DNA of 64,000 nucleotides from an uncultured Lachnospira sp. (GTDB lineage Bacteria; Bacillota; Clostridia; Lachnospirales; Lachnospiraceae). The stretch covers positions 1 through 64,000 of the forward strand of contig CAJUTV010000010.1 of assembly GCA_910589305.1 (NCBI GenBank), in the 5' to 3' direction. The translations under genes and the position numbers were made by a program. Position 1 is the first letter of the stretch. Each line of letters opens with the position of its first letter. Shown here in pieces: positions 26,250-34,509 of this stretch. The notes beneath the pieces were generated by a model. It did not search any database and was not told the origin of the DNA. It saw nothing but the letters and a program-made list of their open reading frames with translations.

Positions 26250-29045
26250 TTAGAATCCTACATCTATACCTGCACATTTTTTCAAAATAAGAACAATATC
26301 TGTTGAAGTAATCTTTCCATCTTTATCAACATCTGCATTTTTCTCATTAATAGTAACTGCCATCTGAGCAGCATGTTTTTTTAATAATACTGCATCTTGA
26401 ATATCAACTGTGCCATCTCCATTAACATCGCCAAGCTTTCCTTCTACTGGGTCTGGATTATCTGGCTTTGGGTCTGGTGTACTTGATGACTCAAAATTCA
26501 TATAAAATAAATTAATAGAATCAGCCTTTTTAATTTCAACTGTTCCAGCTGATATATCTATTTCTGCAATACCATTACCATCGCAAGTATACTTTGTTCC
26601 ATTTACATTTACAGCCTTTCCAGCAGCGGAGGTGCTTCCTCCAAATACAAGCGTCAGCTTTCCATCCGAAGGAGCTGTAAACTTTATATTGGTACTTGAT
26701 TCCATCTTTAGACATTGTGTAAGCTGTAATCCGCCATAAGATACTGTGCCTTTGCCAGTCGATAAATTTCCTGTTATAGTATATATTTTACTTGCCGTTC
26801 CAGATTCTGTAAAGTTATGTGCATATTCTCCTGCACCAATATCTCCCCCAATATCCCCTGAACTACCTGCTGGAATTTCAGTAATATCCGTCTTAGCATC
26901 ACATACTGTACAATGACGGCTCTTGCTTCCTGGCGTTGTCTCAGTAGGTTCCACATCAATAGTCCATGATAATGAATACTTATGACCTGCTGCGATGACT
27001 TCTGTATATGTATCACCACAACCATCACATTTATATGTCTTGCTGCCATTTACTGTACAAGTTGCCTCTACAGTATTTGTAACTTTATAATCATGGAAAT
27101 GCGCATTTGGGTCATTTGGAGTAATCTCTAATGAAGCAATATTAAATTCTTTAAATGTTCCTGGTGTAGATGCAGTACCTGGCTGAAAATTAATAGGCTG
27201 TATCATATAAGTGCCTGCTTCAAGACCTCTTATCGTTCCATCTCCTGTCAATAAAGCTTCACCTGCTTCATTTACAAGAATACCTGATTTTGCTGCATCC
27301 GCATAGGATACTGTAACATCCACTTTGCCATTTACTGTAAATGCTTTAACCGTCTTTGTAAACTTTTGATTTGATACAGTATATGGAAATGTTGTTATAA
27401 CTTCTGGAGTAACACCACTTGGTACATATGAAATCATACTCATAGTTACATCTTTAACAGCAACTGGATTTTCTTTCATAACACCTGTCTTTGAATAAAT
27501 CACCTTCCTTGCCTCTGTCACGCTTTCCTGTAGCTGATAATTGCCTGATGGAATGTAACTAAGCTGTGGATTGGTGTCAAAATTCTCATACTTATTGCCA
27601 CTTGCTACTGGTTGATTTTTATCTGTAACAATTGTTCCTCCCATCTCATTGATACAAGATGAAAACGAATCATGATAACTCTTAATTGCCCCTGAAGCAA
27701 CATCTTGTGGGCTTTTTGCCATGTAGAACAAATTGTATTCTGAAAAGATATAAGCATTTGCTCTGGTATTCATAGCATAGCTTATCTGATTTTCATATAC
27801 ATTGTTATAAAAGTGCATATTCGCTTGGCGTCCAAGCGGTCCTCTTGATTCACAATTCTTCCAATAATTGTGATGATAACTCAAATGATACTGTAAACTT
27901 GAATCTGAAGAACCTACAAGGTTTGTCTTGTGATACCCTTCATAATAACAATAACTGTTGGTAAAATATTGTCCACGCTTAAAATCACATGCGCCATCAC
28001 CCTCTGCCTTATCAGACTCAGCAGGATTGGAAATATGCGGTACATAAAATTCACAGTTATGAATCCAGCAGCGTTCAACGCTTGCTGTAATATTGCTGCC
28101 TTCCTGAACCCCCTCCATACCAATACAATCTTCTGGTACATTTCTAAATACTACATTGCGAACCTCAAAACTTTTTCCTAGTGTTGGATTATCAGTTCCG
28201 CACATAAAATGGAATCCCCAGCCATTTACTGTAGCATCATAACCGATACCTTCAATTGTAATATCTTTGCCAGACTGCATCCTTGCCATAAAACCATTAT
28301 CGCCCACACTTCCGCCATAATCCCAAGCATTAAATGCAGTAAGCCCTTCTGGTGCTGTCACATTGCCAACAATTCTTACTACAAGAGGTGTTCCATCTTT
28401 AGCAAGCTTTTCAATAATACCTTTATTGCTATTTGCTATTCCCCAATATGTCTTACCGCCACTTGTTCTCTTACAATATCCTGGCTTTTCACTAGATTCT
28501 TTTCCTACTGAATTAAGAATGTTACCAATACCAGACACAGTCGTTCCATCTTTTGATTTTACAGTTACTGTATTTTTGTTTTCTTCTGTGACATAAAGAA
28601 CAATTGCATTGTCTTTGAGTGTTCCATCATCTTTATAGGCGCCAACACCCTGTGTATAATTAAAATGTGCATATCCAGACCTGTCATATGCATCAACAAC
28701 AATATCAGACTTACTAATTTCACCTGAAGTCGTTGTCACCTTCAATGTATATGTACCAGGCTTTACACCAGGTATATCAAGACGAACACCACCATTATTA
28801 TCTCTTACTAAATACTTTAAGTCATCGCCTGTCAAACTACCCGATGTTGTGCCACTGTATGAAACACCTGTTACATCTGCATCTTGAACTCCTGAAATTT
28901 GAGCATAAATGCTCTCATTCCATCCCCCTACATTCGTAAAAGCTACACTTGCCGCAAACATTTTTTGCGGCATTACAGTGAAACTTGTCACTGTTAGCAT
29001 CGCTGTCATCACAACAGCTGATAACCTCTTAAAATACTTTCTCAT
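26250..29045 (-). CDS. Secreted multi-domain PL1 pectate lyase with dockerin
   Basis: A 931-aa exported enzyme. The signal peptide (about 1-32, ending KMFAAS) precedes a fibronectin-like N-domain and a PL1 beta-helix with CWIHNCEFYVPHI, EGDGACDFKRGQYF, LSYHHNYWKNCESRGPLGR (catalytic Arg near the end) and MHFYNNVYENQIS. Next come a beta domain, a Cys-x2-Cys module (YKCDGCGDTYTEVIAAGHKY with a second HCTVCDAKTDI), the same beta-sandwich module as its neighbour, and a dockerin (LGDVNGDGTVDIQDAVLLKK and DVDKDGKITSTDIVLILKK). The ATG at 29045 has GGGAGG 7 nt upstream; an earlier in-frame start 33 nt away lacks one. The shared C-terminal modules with the downstream lyase indicate module shuffling or duplication. 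Confidence 0.92.
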   Translation of the reverse strand: MRKYFKRLSAVVMTAMLTVTSFTVMPQKMFAASVAFTNVGGWNESIYAQISGVQDADVTGVSYSGTTSGSLTGDDLKYLVRDNNGGVRLDIPGVKPGTYTLKVTTTSGEISKSDIVVDAYDRSGYAHFNYTQGVGAYKDDGTLKDNAIVLYVTEENKNTVTVKSKDGTTVSGIGNILNSVGKESSEKPGYCKRTSGGKTYWGIANSNKGIIEKLAKDGTPLVVRIVGNVTAPEGLTAFNAWDYGGSVGDNGFMARMQSGKDITIEGIGYDATVNGWGFHFMCGTDNPTLGKSFEVRNVVFRNVPEDCIGMEGVQEGSNITASVERCWIHNCEFYVPHISNPAESDKAEGDGACDFKRGQYFTNSYCYYEGYHKTNLVGSSDSSLQYHLSYHHNYWKNCESRGPLGRQANMHFYNNVYENQISYAMNTRANAYIFSEYNLFYMAKSPQDVASGAIKSYHDSFSSCINEMGGTIVTDKNQPVASGNKYENFDTNPQLSYIPSGNYQLQESVTEARKVIYSKTGVMKENPVAVKDVTMSMISYVPSGVTPEVITTFPYTVSNQKFTKTVKAFTVNGKVDVTVSYADAAKSGILVNEAGEALLTGDGTIRGLEAGTYMIQPINFQPGTASTPGTFKEFNIASLEITPNDPNAHFHDYKVTNTVEATCTVNGSKTYKCDGCGDTYTEVIAAGHKYSLSWTIDVEPTETTPGSKSRHCTVCDAKTDITEIPAGSSGDIGGDIGAGEYAHNFTESGTASKIYTITGNLSTGKGTVSYGGLQLTQCLKMESSTNIKFTAPSDGKLTLVFGGSTSAAGKAVNVNGTKYTCDGNGIAEIDISAGTVEIKKADSINLFYMNFESSSTPDPKPDNPDPVEGKLGDVNGDGTVDIQDAVLLKKHAAQMAVTINEKNADVDKDGKITSTDIVLILKKCAGIDVGF

Positions 29046-29158
29046 TGCAAACCTCCCATCATAAATTTTATATAACAATGATTAAATATGCTTTTAACAA
29101 TAATTATTACTTTTTCTCACTCCCTTTATTATCTTTATTATTAATAAATGCAATTTAA

Positions 29159-29683
29159 TCATGGTTTTATCCAATCTGACCATCCTGGTCCATCTGGGTC
29201 AGGATGTGCTGTACTTGTTTGCTGTTCTATTGATGTTGACTGTATCGGCGTTGTTGCAGTTATTATTGATGTACTTTCTATTTCGGGGTATTTTGTCTCT
29301 TCTTGTTCATCACCCCAGTTAATATGAATCCCTGCCAGATGCTTACTTAATAATACAGCATCCCTCACATCAACTGCACCATCTCCATCAATATCACATG
29401 CCTGCTCTACAACTGTGATATCCATATACTTTGCAAGGCGTTTCTTTAGCATAACCAAATCTCGTATATCAATACGCCCATCCTTATTTACATCTCCTCT
29501 GCTTCCTGGAACAACAGTTTTATCCTCATGTGTATTGTTTTGAGTTGTCGTAAGTTTAGTTAAATCCTCCATGTCAACAACATCATCATTTATCTTAGCA
29601 AACACTACAACACTATAACAAGATGCTGCAATTATAAAAACCAATAGAACTAAAACATACTTATTAAATGAATTTAACTTCAT
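29159..29683 (-). CDS. Membrane-anchored dockerin protein with DPDGPGWSDWI tail
   Basis: A 174-aa protein. The start overlaps the stop of the upstream gene (ATGA, 29683-29680). A single N-terminal hydrophobic segment (KYVLVLLVFIIAASCYSVVV) serves as anchor or signal. A linker is followed by a type I dockerin-like pair (RGDVNKDGRIDIRDLVMLKK and CDIDGDGAVDVRDAVLLSKH). The end is a Thr-rich stretch and DPDGPGWSDWIKP. No catalytic domain is present, so it may be an adaptor that displays a dockerin at the membrane. The C-terminal 11 residues are identical to those of the upstream protein. Translational coupling is likely, since no good ribosome binding site lies in front. Confidence 0.85.
   Translation of the reverse strand: MKLNSFNKYVLVLLVFIIAASCYSVVVFAKINDDVVDMEDLTKLTTTQNNTHEDKTVVPGSRGDVNKDGRIDIRDLVMLKKRLAKYMDITVVEQACDIDGDGAVDVRDAVLLSKHLAGIHINWGDEQEETKYPEIESTSIITATTPIQSTSIEQQTSTAHPDPDGPGWSDWIKP
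29169..29200. repeat. Direct repeat copy A encoding the shared tail
   Basis: 32 bp differing by one base from 29690-29721. Both encode DPDGPGWSDWI at the end of two adjacent genes in the same frame. Near-identity at synonymous positions implies recent duplication or gene conversion. Confidence 0.85.
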
Positions 29684-30135
29684 GGCATTATCCAATCTGA
29701 CCAACCTGGTCCATCTGGGTCTGCATGAGTTGTTGATGGTTCCTCATGCGTTGAATCGTTTTCTGTCGCTTGTGTTTTTTCTGTATGATTTTCCCCATCT
29801 GTATTAACATTTCCAGGCAAATTAAGTAAATCATTAAAATCTACCACTGGTGCATTATAAGTAGGATTAGTACCTTCACCTTGAACATCTGCTTTTGTAT
29901 CTATTGTACTATTCATTTGATTCTCTGTATTATTGTTCTGTGTTTTATTATTATCTTTTGATGTTGACGAAGCATTATTATTTGTTTGAAGTGATGACTG
30001 TAAAGTTGTCTCTTTTGTCTGTGTTTTATCTGCATCATTTTGACTTTTTGATACTACTAATACAATAATCACAATAGCTATAATAGCAAAAACAGCTCCA
30101 CCTATAATATATTTTTTATATGCTTCCCACTTCAT
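29680..30135 (-). CDS. Membrane-anchored low-complexity protein with DPDGPGWSDWI tail
   Basis: A 151-aa protein with a short cytoplasmic head MKWEAYKKYI, one membrane helix (about 10-30, GGAVFAIIAIVIIVLVV), then about 100 residues rich in Asn, Thr, Ser and Gln with no predicted fold. The C-terminus is DPDGPGWSDWIMP. The start at 30135 has AAAGGG 7-8 nt upstream; the longer frame from 30174 does not. It is the first gene of a two-gene overlap unit after the terminator at 30161-30189. The disordered stalk with a conserved tip looks like a surface display protein. No sortase motif is present, and function is unknown. Confidence 0.8.
   Translation of the reverse strand: MKWEAYKKYIIGGAVFAIIAIVIIVLVVSKSQNDADKTQTKETTLQSSLQTNNNASSTSKDNNKTQNNNTENQMNSTIDTKADVQGEGTNPTYNAPVVDFNDLLNLPGNVNTDGENHTEKTQATENDSTHEEPSTTHADPDGPGWSDWIMP
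29690..29721. repeat. Direct repeat copy B encoding the shared tail
   Basis: Partner of the copy at 29169-29200 with one mismatch. It encodes the C-terminal DPDGPGWSDWI of the 151-aa protein. Confidence 0.85.
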
Positions 30136-30160
30136 AAAATTTCCCTTTATAGTATAATAA

Positions 30161-30189
30161 AAGCTGCTTTGCAATATGCAGAGCAGCTT
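30161..30189 (-). terminator. Terminator after the 37-residue peptide gene
   Basis: On the minus strand AAGCTGCTCTGC (30189-30178) pairs with GCAAAGCAGCTT (30172-30161) over 12 bp with one wobble and is followed by TTATTAT. It separates the 563-aa/37-aa unit from the tail-bearing pair downstream. Confidence 0.7.
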
Positions 30190-30232
30190 CTACTTTTCAT
30201 ATTACGTTACGGTTATTCGTCCAACACGTTCA

Positions 30233-30346
30233 TTATGTAGTTGGCAATTCACCAAAATCTCCTGAATCCACACTTCCTGTCATAACATCTGCATCCATAC
30301 TAAATTTAACAATGTCCACCTGTGGAACTTCATATTCTTTTTTCAT
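30233..30346 (-). CDS. Short acidic peptide, 37 aa, unknown (leader-like)
   Basis: A 38-codon frame starts at ATG 30346 with GGAAAGG 9 nt upstream, 25 bp after the stop of the 563-aa secreted protein, and is followed by a terminator. The product opens MKKEYEVPQVDIVKFSMD and ends GDFGELPTT. The pattern MKKxYxxPxxxxxxFxxxxD with a Gly/Ser/Asp-rich tail recalls short uncharacterised peptides of gut Firmicutes and Bacteroidetes, some resembling RiPP precursors, but no modification enzyme lies nearby. It has no signal peptide or Cys. The ribosome binding site, spacing and terminator support it as a real gene. Confidence 0.6.
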   Translation of the reverse strand: MKKEYEVPQVDIVKFSMDADVMTGSVDSGDFGELPTT

Positions 30347-30371
30347 TGTATTCAATCCTTTCCTTAATATG

Positions 30372-32063
30372 TTATTGTCCATCGACAATTTTTTGTGCAG
30401 TATTATAAGTTATTATTATCTGTTCACCATAATATGTATTGTCACCAATTGTAACATATGGTCTTGCAACGATTTCTGTATCCAAATTATCATCTGGAAT
30501 ATTAATAAGTGCTGCTGCATACTCTAATGAACTTTCATCCTGTGTAATATATGTTGTACGTACAACATTAATACATGTCTTCTGCACATCTTCCAATGTC
30601 ATTGTAGCATCATTTACTACAGATTTCAACCCTATTAATGTACCACTTGTAGAATTTTCTTCAACTTTATTCAAATTTAACTGTCCGCCAAAACGAATGC
30701 CATTGCCCCATTCTGCTGTTTCCTGACGAACAGAAGCACCAAGCGTTGATACTGGTGGATTTGTTGTATCTGGAGTCACTTCAATTTTTTTAAGATACAA
30801 ATTATCATTATCTGTTCCAACAGATAACTCTACATAAGTTGCATTTTCATAATTAAAAGAAATGGAACCATTATTTGTGCCGTCTCCGGTTGCTGTACCA
30901 AGTGTTGTATTGCCATTAGGCGCTCCACCAAATGTGCATTTTATAGTTCCCCAGCCAGATACTGGAATTTTTACTTTTGTTCCCTTATTAATTTGAATAC
31001 GTCCAACACCTTGACTATCTTGATTTGTTGCAAATTTAGCGCTAGTAGCTGTATTAGATACATCAATAAGAAGTCCTTTATAAAGAATCTCCTCAGAACT
31101 ACCTTGATAACTACATGATGACCAATCAGCTATGGTAGAAAAATCCCATATATTTGTTATATCTTTATATGGAACTGTAAAATCCGCATCTGTTTTATCT
31201 GCATCGTCTAATGTAAATGAAATTTGAGCTAACGCAGCACTATCAACCAGCTTCTTTGCTTTTGCAAGAGCAGGAGACTCTATTGAAACATTATATACTG
31301 CTCCGCCTCCAACCATATCACTTACTGTATAACTATATGTATTATTGCCATTTGAAATTAAATTTACTGTTGCAGCACTTGCTCCTGCTGTTTTACTTGA
31401 CAAAGACACTGTGCCATCTGTCAAATCAACTTCAGAAGTAATTGTTCCAGATAAAGTATACTTTGGCTTTTCTGTTATTGTTTTTACATATGTATCTACA
31501 ATAGTTGTTGCCTCTTCTTGTGTATCATACTCTGTCACTTTAATTTGATATAACACAGCTTCATTTTTAGTTGATTCATCTCTTGCTATAGTATAAGTTC
31601 CAGCTTCACATACTACTGGTAAGATAAAATGTTCTGAATCAACGACTGTTGCTGAATCATAAGTTTGTGTAGGTCCTATTCTTAAATCTGGATATTGTGT
31701 TGTTAATTCTTGAGCCAATATTTCAGTACCTTTTTTTACAACATAATAGCATGGCTTATTGCTATATCTTAACAACATATTAAATTCTACAACTGCATAT
31801 TTATCTGCTGGTACTGTAAAATCAAAAGTTTGATTACCAGTTTTATAACCTCCACTAGTAAAATTTGTTGCCTTTGCACCTGAGTTAGTAGCCAATGCAC
31901 CAGCACCATTTTCATTTAAAGTAAAATAAGAATCTTTTTTTGACACATTGTACACATATGTTCCTGTCGCCGCTGCTTTTACCACACTTCCCAATTGTGG
32001 CATCAATACAGCAATCATAGCTAATACCAATACCACAGCACCAGCCTTTTTTAATAATTTCAT
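30372..32063 (-). CDS. Secreted pectin-associated modular protein (paralog A)
   Basis: A 563-aa exported protein without a visible catalytic domain. Signal peptide MKLLKKAGAVVLVLAMIAVL and ending VKAAA; N-terminal beta-sandwich (about 35-175); a LSGTITSEVDLTDGTVSL beta-module (about 200-275); a pectinesterase-associated-like beta-sandwich (about 300-440: IWDFSTIADWSS, KVKIPVSGWGTIKCTF, YLKKIEVTP); and a C-terminal domain (about 445-563) with LGASVRQETAEWGNGIRFGG and ALINIPDDNLDTEIVARPYV. The middle module occurs with pectinesterases in related genomes, so pectin binding is plausible but not shown. It is a full-length paralog of the 557-aa gene downstream of the second poly-G promoter. Confidence 0.8.
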   Translation of the reverse strand: MKLLKKAGAVVLVLAMIAVLMPQLGSVVKAAATGTYVYNVSKKDSYFTLNENGAGALATNSGAKATNFTSGGYKTGNQTFDFTVPADKYAVVEFNMLLRYSNKPCYYVVKKGTEILAQELTTQYPDLRIGPTQTYDSATVVDSEHFILPVVCEAGTYTIARDESTKNEAVLYQIKVTEYDTQEEATTIVDTYVKTITEKPKYTLSGTITSEVDLTDGTVSLSSKTAGASAATVNLISNGNNTYSYTVSDMVGGGAVYNVSIESPALAKAKKLVDSAALAQISFTLDDADKTDADFTVPYKDITNIWDFSTIADWSSCSYQGSSEEILYKGLLIDVSNTATSAKFATNQDSQGVGRIQINKGTKVKIPVSGWGTIKCTFGGAPNGNTTLGTATGDGTNNGSISFNYENATYVELSVGTDNDNLYLKKIEVTPDTTNPPVSTLGASVRQETAEWGNGIRFGGQLNLNKVEENSTSGTLIGLKSVVNDATMTLEDVQKTCINVVRTTYITQDESSLEYAAALINIPDDNLDTEIVARPYVTIGDNTYYGEQIIITYNTAQKIVDGQ

Positions 32064-32163
32064 AAAATAAATCGCCCCTTTCTTGTGTCTTATTAACCAA
32101 AAACAATAACAAAATACAAAAACAATTACCTTTTATTATTTATACAAAGACACCATTTTCTGT

Positions 32164-32192
32164 ATTTTACCCCCCCCTTAAAGGTTCGTCAA
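32164..32192 (-). promoter_or_regulatory. Promoter with G8 tract in the spacer (paralog A)
   Basis: TTGACG (32192-32187) and TAAAAT (32169-32164) are separated by 17 bp, the optimal sigma-A spacing. The eight bases directly before the -10 are all G (32177-32170). The transcript would start about 95 nt before the gene. A run of eight G is exceptional in such AT-rich DNA and would change the spacer length by slippage. The upstream 39 bp (32191-32229) are 90% identical to the matching region of the second copy. Confidence 0.8.
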
Positions 32193-32289
32193 TATTAACT
32201 ATAAATTGTTCTTAAATTAATACAATTTAAAATTGATTTATTTTATTTTTTTCTTTGATGTAAATTTATGGATACTAATAAAATACTGA

Positions 32290-32309
32290 TTTTGTTATTT
32301 TTGCACAAT
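32290..32309. promoter_or_regulatory. Conserved distal block upstream of poly-G promoter A
   Basis: A 20-bp sequence (minus strand ATTGTGCAAAAATAACAAAA) identical to 34373-34392. It lies 98 bp from the -35 element here and 97 bp in the other copy, while the DNA between is much less conserved. It is a candidate activator or repressor site. Confidence 0.6.
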
Positions 32310-32403
32310 AATCTATATTCAAATAAGAAAATTGCTAATAATAAAATTAAAATACAATAAAAATATAGTATTTATCTTATTTTATTAAAGATAACAATAA
32401 TAT

Positions 32404-32440
32404 AAAAAAGGAAGCTATCATTATGATAACTTCCTTTTTT
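32404..32440 (-). terminator. Terminator of paralog B gene
   Basis: A 12-bp stem GGAAGTTATCAT/ATGATAGCTTCC on the minus strand (32434-32423 with 32421-32410, one wobble) is followed by TTTTTTATATT. It lies 36 bp past the stop of the 557-aa gene and, being T-rich on both strands, may work in both directions. Confidence 0.8.
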
Positions 32441-32469
32441 ATATTTATGATAATAGAATTACAATAAAA

Positions 32470-34143
32470 TTATTGTTCATTTACTATCTTTGTTGCATTA
32501 TTATAAGTTGTTGCTATTTGGTCGCCATAATATGTTATTCCATTAACTGTAACATATGGTCTTGCAACAATTGATGTATCTAAATTTGCCTCTGGAATGT
32601 TAATAAGTGCTGCTGCATAATCCAATGTTGCATCTGTTTCTTCAATAAATGTTGTACGTACTACATCAATACATGTTGTTCCTACATTTTCTAAAGTCAT
32701 CTTATTACCATCACCAACTGTAGCTGCCAAACCTATTAATGTACCACTTGTGCAAGTTGCTTTATCAACCTTTGTAAGGTCTAACTGACCACCAAAACGA
32801 ATACCATTGCCCCACTCTGCTGCTTCTTGACGAACAGAAGCACCAATTTGAATAACTGGATTTTGGATTGCCGAAGGTTTTATTTCAATCTTTTTTAAAT
32901 TACTTGCTCCAATCATTTCAAGTTCTACATAATTATCATCAGAAGTAAACTTTGCTGTATTAGTTGTTGCTTTTACTGATGCATTACCATTTAATTTTGT
33001 CTCAACAGAACTACTAAATGTACATGTTACTTCTCCATATCCAGCTACTGGAATCCTGATTCTTGTTTTTTCATTTACTTGAATACTATCAGTACCTGTT
33101 GCAAATTTACCACCATTTGTAACATCAATTATAAGACTTTTATAAATGCCTGTTGTTGGGGCACTTGCATCTTCCTTTTTCTCAATAGAAAATGTAGTCC
33201 AATCTGACATATCATTAAAATTCCATACATTCTCAGGCAAATCATAATATGGAACTTCAAAATTACCATTTGTATAGGCATCTGTTGCAATATCAAATTT
33301 AATAGCATTCAAATCTATCTTTCTAACTAACTTTGCAGCCTCTGCAAGTTTATCAGATTTCACTGCATCTAAAATATATTCTGCATTTGCCTTTACTTCT
33401 TTTACAATATAAGTATATGTATTTTCTCCTGCACTTTCAATTGCTTCAGATTCTTTAAGTGCTCCATCTGTTCCTTTAAACGTTACTGTTCCACCAGTTA
33501 AATCAATAGAAGATGTAATTGTTCCAGATAAATCCACCTTCTTTTGTGAATTTCTTCTTTCTATTTCAGCATCTACTATTGCTTGAGCTTCTGATTGGAC
33601 ACTATATACATCTACTTGCACTTTGTATATTGCCATTTCAGCAGAAGTTCCAATATGAAATGTACCATTAGTATATACTTTAATAGATGTAAATACATCT
33701 GGAGGTGTATTTTTATCAGCAGCAATTTCTTCCTTATAACTATCTAATAAATTTCCTTTATTAGTATTATCTACATATGCACTATCATGAATTTCAATAT
33801 CTGCAGCAGCAGCAGTAGGTTTTCTTTTATTAGCATAAACAACTATTGTTGCATATTCATTTTCTCCTACTGTAAAATTAAAACCAAATGAACTATTACC
33901 TTTTAATCCTTTTGAAAATCCTAGACATGCATCTGTAGTAGACGAAACAGTTTCTGGTTTTAACTTTGTTGCACCTCCTGGTTTATACGTAAAAAATGTG
34001 TCCATATTTTCAAGTGTTGTATCTCCTGTCAAAATATGTGACGTCCCCGCCGCTTTCACCACCTTGTTTCCCAACTGCGGAAGCATCACAGCAATCATTG
34101 CCAATGCCAATAATACAGCACCCGCCTTTTTTAATAATTTCAT
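32470..34143 (-). CDS. Secreted pectin-associated modular protein (paralog B)
   Basis: A 557-aa exported protein with the same module order as the 563-aa protein: signal peptide MKLLKKAGAVLLALAMIAV; N-terminal beta domain; VDLSGTITSSIDLTGGTVTF; a pectinesterase-associated-like sandwich with VWNFNDMSDWTTFSI and RIRIPVAGYGEVTCTF; and the C-terminal IGASVRQEAAEWGNGIRFGG domain ending ARPYVTVNGITYYG. The C-terminal 120 residues are the most conserved between paralogs, while the N-domain has diverged most. GGAGG stands 9 nt before ATG. It has its own terminator and a poly-G promoter like that of its paralog. No catalytic residues are recognised. Confidence 0.8.
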   Translation of the reverse strand: MKLLKKAGAVLLALAMIAVMLPQLGNKVVKAAGTSHILTGDTTLENMDTFFTYKPGGATKLKPETVSSTTDACLGFSKGLKGNSSFGFNFTVGENEYATIVVYANKRKPTAAAADIEIHDSAYVDNTNKGNLLDSYKEEIAADKNTPPDVFTSIKVYTNGTFHIGTSAEMAIYKVQVDVYSVQSEAQAIVDAEIERRNSQKKVDLSGTITSSIDLTGGTVTFKGTDGALKESEAIESAGENTYTYIVKEVKANAEYILDAVKSDKLAEAAKLVRKIDLNAIKFDIATDAYTNGNFEVPYYDLPENVWNFNDMSDWTTFSIEKKEDASAPTTGIYKSLIIDVTNGGKFATGTDSIQVNEKTRIRIPVAGYGEVTCTFSSSVETKLNGNASVKATTNTAKFTSDDNYVELEMIGASNLKKIEIKPSAIQNPVIQIGASVRQEAAEWGNGIRFGGQLDLTKVDKATCTSGTLIGLAATVGDGNKMTLENVGTTCIDVVRTTFIEETDATLDYAAALINIPEANLDTSIVARPYVTVNGITYYGDQIATTYNNATKIVNEQ

Positions 34144-34246
34144 AAAACCCTACCTCCTTGTGAGCTATCATTTGCAGCAAATTAAAATAAAAATTACAGC
34201 AAATTGTTTATTTTAATTATTCACAAACAAAACACCATTTTTTTAT

Positions 34247-34276
34247 ATTTTACCCCCCCCTTCCAGGTTTCGTCAA
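34247..34276 (-). promoter_or_regulatory. Promoter with G8 tract in the spacer (paralog B)
   Basis: TTGACG (34276-34271) and TAAAAT (34252-34247) are separated by 18 bp, one more than in the sister promoter. The eight bases before the -10 are G (34260-34253). The extra base is outside the G run (AAACCTGGAA here, AACCTTTAA there). Position and length of the G tract are kept although surrounding bases differ, which suggests selection for the tract. Confidence 0.8.
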
Positions 34277-34372
34277 TACTAACTATTTATTGTTCTTAAA
34301 TTAATACAATTTATGTTTTATTTAAGATATTTTTTTTAAAAATAAATTTTTTAATCCTATATAAACCAATTT

Positions 34373-34392
34373 TTTTGTTATTTTTGCACAAT
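34373..34392. promoter_or_regulatory. Conserved distal block upstream of poly-G promoter B
   Basis: Identical over 20 bp to 32290-32309 and at nearly the same distance from the promoter. It lies on the side of the divergent HTH-GHKL-DUF4325 gene, which could bind it. Confidence 0.6.
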
Positions 34393-34509
34393 TTTTATAT
34401 ATTACATTTATAACATTTAACTTTTTTATAAAGACAATATTTCTTTGACTTTGGCAAGTTTTTAATTTCTTATACTAAAACTAATTAATATACCCCCAAA
34501 CAAACATTG

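Noticed and set aside
30233..30346. Calling the 37-residue peptide a RiPP precursor
   Set aside because: No radical-SAM, LanM-like, peptidase-transporter or other modification gene is adjacent, and the peptide has no Cys; the resemblance is only to the leader pattern.
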